NCBI GenBank assembly: GCA_937981515.1
Contig: CALJNY010000229.1
Span: 1-8,260, forward strand
Reading direction: 5' to 3'
DNA: 8,260 bases
Source: an uncultured Collinsella sp.
GTDB lineage: Bacteria > Actinomycetota > Coriobacteriia > Coriobacteriales > Coriobacteriaceae
Shown here: in pieces, positions 4,937 to 8,260 of the stretch
How the letters are laid out: each line of letters opens with the position of its first letter
Numbering within the stretch: the stretch's first letter is position 1
The notes under the pieces: model-generated
The model's input: only the letters and a program-made list of their open reading frames with translations
The model's database searches: none
Told to the model about the DNA's origin: nothing
Translations under genes and position numbers: made by a program

Positions 4937-5476
4937 ATGTCTCAATCACTGGCTGAGGCGCACGTGGAGGATCTCATTTACGAGTGCGACTGCATCACGG
5001 CGGGAAATTACGGCGAGAGCACCCAGGAACACATCGACGACCTCATGCTGCAGATGGAAGGGTTTTCATTCCCGCTCATGTGCACGAGATCGTCGGCAAT
5101 CCCCAGGGACAAGACGCTGAAAGGCGTGAAGCGTGCAAAAGGGTGGCTCGTGGCAAACATGGCCACACTCACGAACAGCGGAAACGGCACGACGGTTAGC
5201 TCCAGCAGCGTTTCGCAAGCCACGGCGACGGCAGATGTCTCGGTGGAGGTGAGCCAGGCAGTGGCTGAAATCAGCAACGACCCCGTTCTCGACAACGAGG
5301 CGAAAGAGGCACTCGAGCTGGCGCTGTCGCGGGCACGCATGGCAGCCGAGGCGAAGAACAAGGCGGGGTTCGCCGAACACGTCGCAAAAGTTATCGACCT
5401 TGCGACGAAGAGCGCAGACCTCGTACCAAAGGCCCTGCTGGCTCTCGGAGCGCTCGCGAAGCTCTTCGGCGCCTAG
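4937..5476 (+). CDS. Unknown 179-residue lysogeny-region protein; possible exclusion/defence factor
   Basis: Three parts are visible. An N-terminal region (about 1-78) contains YECDCITAGNYGEST and ends in KRAKGWLVANMATL. A Ser/Thr/Val-rich linker follows (79-110, NSGNGTTVSSSSVSQATATA). A helical C-terminus (112-179) has EISNDPVLDNEAKEALELAL, then a hydrophobic end LVPKALLALGALAKLFGA. The low-complexity linker plus 'D-x-x-L-x-x-x-E-K-E' helix plus hydrophobic terminal helix resembles the C-terminal module of many phage-exclusion and AbiTii-like proteins, where it may oligomerise or touch membranes. I do not recognise the N-terminal part. AAAGGA lies 9 bases before the ATG at 4937; a TTG at 4928 is less likely. 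It follows the repressor in the same direction, so it is probably expressed in the lysogen. Its stop overlaps the stop of the convergent gene by 4 bases. Confidence 0.82.
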   Translation: MSQSLAEAHVEDLIYECDCITAGNYGESTQEHIDDLMLQMEGFSFPLMCTRSSAIPRDKTLKGVKRAKGWLVANMATLTNSGNGTTVSSSSVSQATATADVSVEVSQAVAEISNDPVLDNEAKEALELALSRARMAAEAKNKAGFAEHVAKVIDLATKSADLVPKALLALGALAKLFGA

Positions 5477-5763
5477 GAAACCGCCCAGTACCCGGCAAGG
5501 ACCCACTCGCCGGTGTCCGAGGACTTTTCGGCATTGATCTTGTACTCGAACAGATTGGCCGCATCCATGCTCGCATCGACAAACGGAACCAAGGACCCGT
5601 TCACCAGGCGGACGCCCATTGCCTCGACGGTAACGGTGTCCCCGCGCTCTCGGGAGATGAGCTTGGAGCCAAGGGCGACCGGGGTACCCGTGACCTCGTC
5701 GAAGATCTGCGGGATGACGGAATCGTCCTCGTACGTGTACGCGCCGACGCTATAGCGAGCCAT
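5473..5763 (-). CDS. Unknown 96-residue beta-rich protein, single-gene unit
   Basis: The sequence starts MARYSVGAYTYEDDSVIPQI and is mostly strand-like with acidic turns: TVTVEAMGVRLVNGSLVPFV, then a helix DASMDAANLF and a final strand pair around EYKINAEKSSDTGEWVLAGY. There is no signal peptide, membrane segment, cysteine or metal motif, so a small soluble cytoplasmic protein is likely. GGAGGT lies 4 bases before the ATG at 5763. It is convergent with the 179-residue gene and divergent from hicAB, so it is transcribed alone. It looks like an accessory cargo gene. The palindromic region 5820-5848 just upstream may control it. I do not recognise a family. Confidence 0.8.
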   Translation of the reverse strand: MARYSVGAYTYEDDSVIPQIFDEVTGTPVALGSKLISRERGDTVTVEAMGVRLVNGSLVPFVDASMDAANLFEYKINAEKSSDTGEWVLAGYWAVS

Positions 5764-5819
5764 GGGTACCTCCAGGAGCGGGAATGGTGTTCATGACGAT
5801 TATGACCCGCGGCGCGGCT

Positions 5820-5848
5820 AGGTTTTTCAGGTTTTTCCGGAAAAACCT
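5820..5848. promoter_or_regulatory. Palindromic operator-like element with an extra half-site
   Basis: AGGTTTTTC (5820-5828) is immediately followed by a perfect 20-bp palindrome (5829-5848, AGGTTTTTCC and its complement). There are therefore three copies of the same half-site, two direct and one inverted. It lies about 16-44 bases upstream of the possible -10 box of the 96-residue gene, overlapping where the -35 box would be. Confidence 0.6.
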
Positions 5849-5879
5849 CCAACGGGCGCACTGAAACGCCAGTTACTCC

Positions 5880-5907
5880 CCCATTTTCGTAACCCCACGA
5901 AAATGGG
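5880..5907. repeat. Perfect 11-bp inverted repeat with 6-base loop
   Basis: CCCATTTTCGT (5880-5890) and ACGAAAATGGG (5897-5907) flank AACCCC. There is no T-tract on either side. It could be a protein-binding site or a hairpin. A second, imperfect inverted repeat, GTTGTTGC/GCAACGAC (5923-5930 and 5938-5945), follows closely. Confidence 0.6.
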
Positions 5908-5960
5908 CAGGCGGCTGATTAAGTTGTTGCAGAAAGCGCAACGACTGCTGCTAAACAAAG

Positions 5961-5991
5961 AAGCCCCGTGCGGCGATCTTGGCGGATCCGC
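5961..5991. repeat. 31-bp direct repeat, copy 1 (left of hicAB)
   Basis: It matches copy 2 (6775-6805) at 30 of 31 positions, and both are preceded by AAACAAA. Key segments are AAGCCCCGTGCGGC and ATCTTGGCGGATCCGC. Beyond the repeat the right arm reads TTGGGC instead of ACGGGGC, so the hairpin formed by copy 2 is only partial here (GCCC/GGGC and GCGG/CCGC remain). Confidence 0.8.
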
Positions 5992-6029
5992 TTGGGCAGC
6001 ATTAAAACTATAAATACTTGCTATTTTAC

Positions 6030-6058
6030 TTGATTGATAACTATCAATTGTTTATAAT
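6030..6058 (+). promoter_or_regulatory. hicAB promoter
   Basis: TTGATT (6030-6035), an exact 17-base spacer and a perfect TATAAT (6053-6058), in an AT-rich island. The start site would lie about 15 bases before the hicA ribosome binding site. This is the best promoter in the window after the leftward early one. Confidence 0.8.
6033..6048. promoter_or_regulatory. hicAB operator (inverted repeat inside the promoter spacer)
   Basis: ATTGATA and TATCAAT flank a 2-base centre, overlapping the -35 box and filling most of the spacer. Position and symmetry fit autorepression by the antitoxin HicB, as is known for hicAB loci. Confidence 0.65.
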
Positions 6059-6080
6059 TAAATTGTCGAAAGGAGGAGAG

Positions 6081-6269
6081 ATGCCCAAGGAGCAGGAGCC
6101 CGCGCAGGTGCTCAAGCGGTTCAAGAAGGAGGGTTGGACGCTCTACACCGGCAAGGGCAGCCATGTGGTCGCGCGAAAGGACGGGGTCCAGATCAGCGTG
6201 CCCACCTCCAAGAAGGAGATACCGATAGGGACGTACCGAAAAATAGCTAAGACGGCGGGGTGGCTCTAG
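6081..6269 (+). CDS. hicA: HicA-type mRNA interferase toxin
   Basis: 62 residues, a normal length for this family. HicA toxins have a double-stranded-RNA-binding-like fold and cut messenger RNA, halting translation until neutralised by HicB. The conserved GKGSHVV motif carries the catalytic histidine (H28). The usual strand (GVQISVP) follows, then the PIGTYRKIAKTAGW end, which corresponds to the family's 'G-T-x-x-x-I-x-K-x-A' helix. AGGAGGAG sits directly before the ATG at 6081. The toxin gene comes first, as is usual for hicAB, under the promoter at 6030-6058. No truncation is seen and all key residues are present, so it is probably active. In a prophage it would promote maintenance or may act against other phages. 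Confidence 0.92.
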   Translation: MPKEQEPAQVLKRFKKEGWTLYTGKGSHVVARKDGVQISVPTSKKEIPIGTYRKIAKTAGWL

Positions 6270-6276
6270 CCCCGCC
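6254..6276 (+). other. Hairpin across the hicA stop codon
   Basis: GGCGGGG (6254-6260) pairs with CCCCGCC (6270-6276) across a 9-base loop that contains the end of hicA and its TAG. A second short pairing (CCCC/GGGG, 6276-6286) follows. No U-tract is present. It may limit coupling or set the relative translation of toxin and antitoxin. Confidence 0.45.
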
Positions 6277-6295
6277 CCCTTGGGGGTCGAAAGAT

Positions 6296-6754
6296 ATGAA
6301 GACATACGTTTACCAGGCGGTGCTCACACCCGACGAGGACGGCGGCTACGACGTGGAGTTTCCCTCACTGCCGGGATGCTTCACCTGCGGCGATACGATT
6401 GCCGAGGCCGCCGAGCAGTCCGTGGACGCGGCGAGCACCTACGTGGCCGCACTCGTGAAGGACGGCCTTGCCGTGCCTGAGCCCGAGTTCATCGAGCCCG
6501 CAGACGGCGGGCTCTCCATGATGGTCGCCTTCTCCACGGACGAGGGGTACATCGTGGAGGGCGAGACGGTCTCGGCGGCCGAAGCCGCGCGCAGGCTCTC
6601 CGTCTCCCCCGGCAGGATCACCCACATGCTCGACTCGGGGATTCTTACGGGCTACCGCAAGGGCCGCCGCACCTACGTGACCGTGGAGAGCATAGCGGCG
6701 CGCCTGACCGACACGCCACGCTCGGGCAGGCCCAAGCGCCGCGCGGTCGCGTAG
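6296..6754 (+). CDS. hicB: HicB-type antitoxin with C-terminal excisionase-like winged helix
   Basis: 152 residues. The N-terminal domain (about 1-70) is the degenerate RNase-H-like HicB fold: YQAVLTPDEDGGYDVEFPSL, PGCFTCGDTIAEAAEQSVDA, then a helix AASTYVAALVKDG. This part binds and blocks HicA. The C-terminal part (about 91-137, VSAAEAARRLSVSPGRITHM, LDSGILTGYRKGRRTYVTVE) looks like an HTH_17/MerR-type winged helix instead of the ribbon-helix-helix or Cro-type domain usual in HicB, followed by a basic tail (RSGRPKRRAVA). It should bind the operator at 6033-6048. The ATG at 6296 is preceded by only a weak GGGGG/GAAAGA element, 26 bases after the hicA stop. The next gene starts 96 bases downstream, with a hairpin between. 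Confidence 0.9.
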   Translation: MKTYVYQAVLTPDEDGGYDVEFPSLPGCFTCGDTIAEAAEQSVDAASTYVAALVKDGLAVPEPEFIEPADGGLSMMVAFSTDEGYIVEGETVSAAEAARRLSVSPGRITHMLDSGILTGYRKGRRTYVTVESIAARLTDTPRSGRPKRRAVA

Positions 6755-6774
6755 ACGGCCTCAACGCAAACAAA

Positions 6775-6814
6775 AAGCCCCGTGCGGCAATCTTGGCGGA
6801 TCCGCACGGGGCAT
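6775..6814 (-). terminator. 31-bp repeat copy 2 forming a leftward terminator-like hairpin
   Basis: GCCCCGTGCGG (6777-6787) and CCGCACGGGGC (6802-6812) form a perfect 11-bp stem over a 14-base loop. Read on the minus strand, the stem is followed by TTTTTG, as in an intrinsic terminator. Read on the plus strand, only CATATG follows, so termination of hicAB transcripts is uncertain. Positions 6775-6805 are the second copy of the direct repeat at 5961-5991. Confidence 0.6.
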
Positions 6815-6850
6815 ATGCCCTCCGGCAAAAGGGAAAGGCAGGACCATTAT

Positions 6851-8089
6851 ATGGCAACCAACGATACTTCAAGGTCAAAACTCGGCTCCAAGCGCGAGGT
6901 CGCGCCCGGCAAGTGGGTGATCCGCGTGCAGGCGGGCTTCCGCGCGGACGGCCATGTGCGCCGCGTGTCGCGCACCGTATACGGCACCGAGACCGAGGCC
7001 GATATCGCCATCGCCCAGCTCGCGCAGGAGCTGGGTGTGTCCCAGGCGGCGCACGCGGGAGTGACACTCGACATGTACTACTGGTGCGTGTTCCGCGACT
7101 CCCCCAGCAACCGCGGCAAGCCGCGCTCAAAGGCAAGCCTGCGCGAGTACGATGGGCAGATGTGCAACTACATCTCCCCCGTCCTGGGGAGCATCGACAT
7201 CTCCGAGATAACCCACGACATGATGCGAAGCTGCATCGAGCGCTCGGGCGCGCCGGCAAAGACCAAGACCACGCTGCGCGCCGTCATGCGCCGAGCCTTC
7301 GACGACGGCTGGGTGACGGTGGAGCCCTTCCGCCGGCGCGTCATCGCGCCCAAAGCCAAGCAGGCGCCCGTTGAGCCGTGGAGCATCCCCGAGGCCGCAG
7401 AGGCGCTGCGCAGGCTCGCCGCCAGCGACGACCGCGCGGATCTGGTCATGAACGCCTACTTGATTCTGGGCCTGAGCGGCCTGCGCAAGGAGGAGGCGCT
7501 GGCGGTGCGCCCGTGCGACCTCAAGGTCACCACGACCTACGACTTCACCACTGGCCAGCCGACCGTGTCGGAGTACATCGAGGTCTGCCGCGCGTACACG
7601 GACGAGGACGGCGTGAAGGAGACCAAGAACGCCCATTCCGTGCGCACCGTGCCGGTTTTATTGGCAGGCCGCGAGCGCCTGCACCAGATCATGGACGAAT
7701 TGCGCCCGAGCATAACCGTCGAGGGCGGCACTTCGGTTACGGAGCAGGTGCGCGAATGGAGCGGGCAGCGCATCGTGAACATGCGCGGCGACAACCTCGT
7801 GCGCGCCTGGCGGCGCATGTGCGCACGCCATGACCTGCGGTACATCCCTCCCAAGGCCCTGCGCCACACGTCCGAGACCATCATGGCGGCAACCGAGGTC
7901 GACCCCCTGAGCATCATGGACCTGCACGGTCATACGGACCTGGGGACAGATTACCGCCATTACATCAAGCCGGGCCTCGCGGAGCGCGAGAAGGCCGCCA
8001 GACAGGTCGGGCGCGCCCTGCAGATCGTCGAGGGCGGCGGCGCGGACGGCGCTTTTAATGGCACCGGTCGCAGCGCCGAGACGCTCTAA
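6851..8089 (+). CDS. int: Phage-type tyrosine integrase
   Basis: 412 residues in the usual three-part phage-integrase layout: an arm-binding N-terminus (about 15-65, GKWVIRVQAGFRADGHVRRV), a core-binding domain (about 72-155) and a catalytic domain (about 175-375). Catalytic residues are R212 (LSGLRKEEAL), K259 (ETKNAHSVRTVP), R338 (PPKALRHTSETI), H361 (DLHGHTDLG) and Y371 (YRHYIKPG). The usual box-II histidine is a lysine (K335). The ATG at 6851 is used, with AGGA about 7 bases upstream; the in-frame ATG at 6782 would lie inside the hairpin and is rejected. It is little like the recombinase at 264-1457. Its place at the element's right end, followed by hairpins and no further gene, makes it the probable integrase that inserts and excises the element. 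Expression may partly come from hicAB read-through, since no clear promoter of its own is seen. Confidence 0.92.
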   Translation: MATNDTSRSKLGSKREVAPGKWVIRVQAGFRADGHVRRVSRTVYGTETEADIAIAQLAQELGVSQAAHAGVTLDMYYWCVFRDSPSNRGKPRSKASLREYDGQMCNYISPVLGSIDISEITHDMMRSCIERSGAPAKTKTTLRAVMRRAFDDGWVTVEPFRRRVIAPKAKQAPVEPWSIPEAAEALRRLAASDDRADLVMNAYLILGLSGLRKEEALAVRPCDLKVTTTYDFTTGQPTVSEYIEVCRAYTDEDGVKETKNAHSVRTVPVLLAGRERLHQIMDELRPSITVEGGTSVTEQVREWSGQRIVNMRGDNLVRAWRRMCARHDLRYIPPKALRHTSETIMAATEVDPLSIMDLHGHTDLGTDYRHYIKPGLAEREKAARQVGRALQIVEGGGADGAFNGTGRSAETL

Positions 8090-8091
8090 AT

Positions 8092-8124
8092 TGCATTTTC
8101 AAGGTCCACTAACTACAAAATGCA
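8092..8124. repeat. 8-bp inverted repeat just after the integrase stop
   Basis: TGCATTTT (8092-8099) and AAAATGCA (8117-8124) flank 17 bases (CAAGGTCCACTAACTAC). The symmetry with an asymmetric core beside an integrase gene is compatible with recombinase-binding sites, but no second copy of the core is available in the window to test it. Confidence 0.35.
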
Positions 8125-8129
8125 TAAAA

Positions 8130-8161
8130 CGCCCCCTGCCGCGCATAAACGGCAGGGGGCG
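8130..8161. terminator. Strong GC hairpin after the integrase
   Basis: CGCCCCCTGCCG (8130-8141) and CGGCAGGGGGCG (8150-8161) form a perfect 12-bp stem with an 8-base loop. On the minus strand it is followed by TTTTATGC, so it is the better terminator for leftward transcription entering from the right. On the plus strand it is followed by TAAAAC and would mainly pause transcription. Confidence 0.65.
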
Positions 8162-8212
8162 TAAAACACGAACGGTAACGGACGGTTATGATTTGGCTTC
8201 TCGGTAAATCAG

Positions 8213-8244
8213 AACCACCCTTAAAAAGGGTGGTTTGCTCTTAG
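8213..8244 (+). terminator. Rightward intrinsic terminator downstream of the integrase
   Basis: AACCACCCTT (8213-8222) and AAGGGTGGTT (8226-8235) form a 10-bp stem with a 3-base loop. The stem is followed by TTGCTCTT, a fair U-rich tail. It probably ends the integrase transcript. Confidence 0.65.
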
Positions 8245-8260
8245 GGTATAACCCACGGGC

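Larger units (their letters stand above)
5764..6080. other. Gene-free divergent control region between the 96-residue gene and hicA
   Basis: No reading frame is credible here. Left part: a possible minus-strand -10 box CATAAT (5804-5799) for the 96-residue gene, with no good -35 box. Middle: three stacked symmetrical elements (5820-5848, 5880-5907, 5923-5945). Right part: the first copy of the 31-bp repeat (5961-5991), then an AT-rich stretch with the hicAB promoter and operator. Several features of different composition are packed side by side, which suggests assembly by recombination. Confidence 0.6.

Noticed and set aside
7127..7636. Minus-strand frame of 169 codons inside the right integrase
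   Set aside because: Shadow of the integrase gene, no start site and no recognisable domain.
1..8260. CRISPR array, rRNA, tRNA or insertion sequence
   Set aside because: No regularly spaced repeats with unique spacers, no cloverleaf or rRNA segment and no transposase-like protein were found by reading both strands; the only repeats are the short ones listed.
8213..8260. Possible tRNA 3' end as attachment site at the right edge
   Set aside because: The GGGT/ACCC dyad and hairpin do not form a T-arm with the usual GTTCRA core, and no CCA-type end is visible.

Overview
The window is high-GC DNA with strong GGAGG-type ribosome binding sites and tightly packed, overlapping genes. Two AT-rich islands stand out, and both are regulatory. 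Gene content is that of a prophage (or a phage-like integrative element) at its lysogeny/early-gene end. Base composition and protein style suggest a gut actinobacterium, possibly Coriobacteriia, but this is an inference from appearance. No rRNA, tRNA or host marker gene is visible.

Layout. Positions 1-4267 form one long leftward (minus-strand) early operon. In transcription order it encodes a Cro-like XRE protein (4267-4040), a small coiled-coil protein (4037-3813), a tiny membrane protein (3816-3667), a 221-base GC-rich structured gap, an excisionase-like winged-helix protein (3445-3215), a second tiny membrane protein (3215-3057), a ParB/Srx-domain protein with a long extra C-terminal region (3040-1784), a 115-residue unknown (1791-1444), a tyrosine recombinase (1457-264) and the start of a DUF6291-like protein that leaves the window (271-1). 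Most junctions overlap by 1-14 bases, so translational coupling is likely.

Positions 4268-4484 are the genetic switch. A leftward promoter with a consensus TTGACA box faces a rightward promoter. Three near-identical 16-17 bp direct repeats lie in the spacer of each promoter and just after the predicted leftward start. A 24-bp perfect palindrome and a 30-bp inverted repeat lie in the leftward leader. Rightward from the switch are an XRE repressor without a LexA-type protease domain (4485-4895) and a 179-residue protein with a C-terminal helical module reminiscent of phage-exclusion or defence proteins (4937-5476).

Positions 5473-6850 look like an accessory (moron-like) region. It holds a convergent small beta-rich unknown with its own palindromic control region, then a HicA-HicB toxin-antitoxin pair with a clear sigma70-like promoter and embedded operator. 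Copies of a 31-bp direct repeat flank the hicAB pair. A second, unrelated tyrosine integrase (6851-8089) follows, then a hairpin-rich right end (8090-8260) where an attachment site would be expected.

Working model: the right-hand integrase and the excisionase-like gene insert and excise the element. The two XRE proteins decide between lysogeny and early expression through the shared operators. The lysogenic side carries stability and exclusion functions (hicAB and the 179-residue protein), and the leftward operon leads into replication functions. The role of the second recombinase inside the early operon is the main open question.
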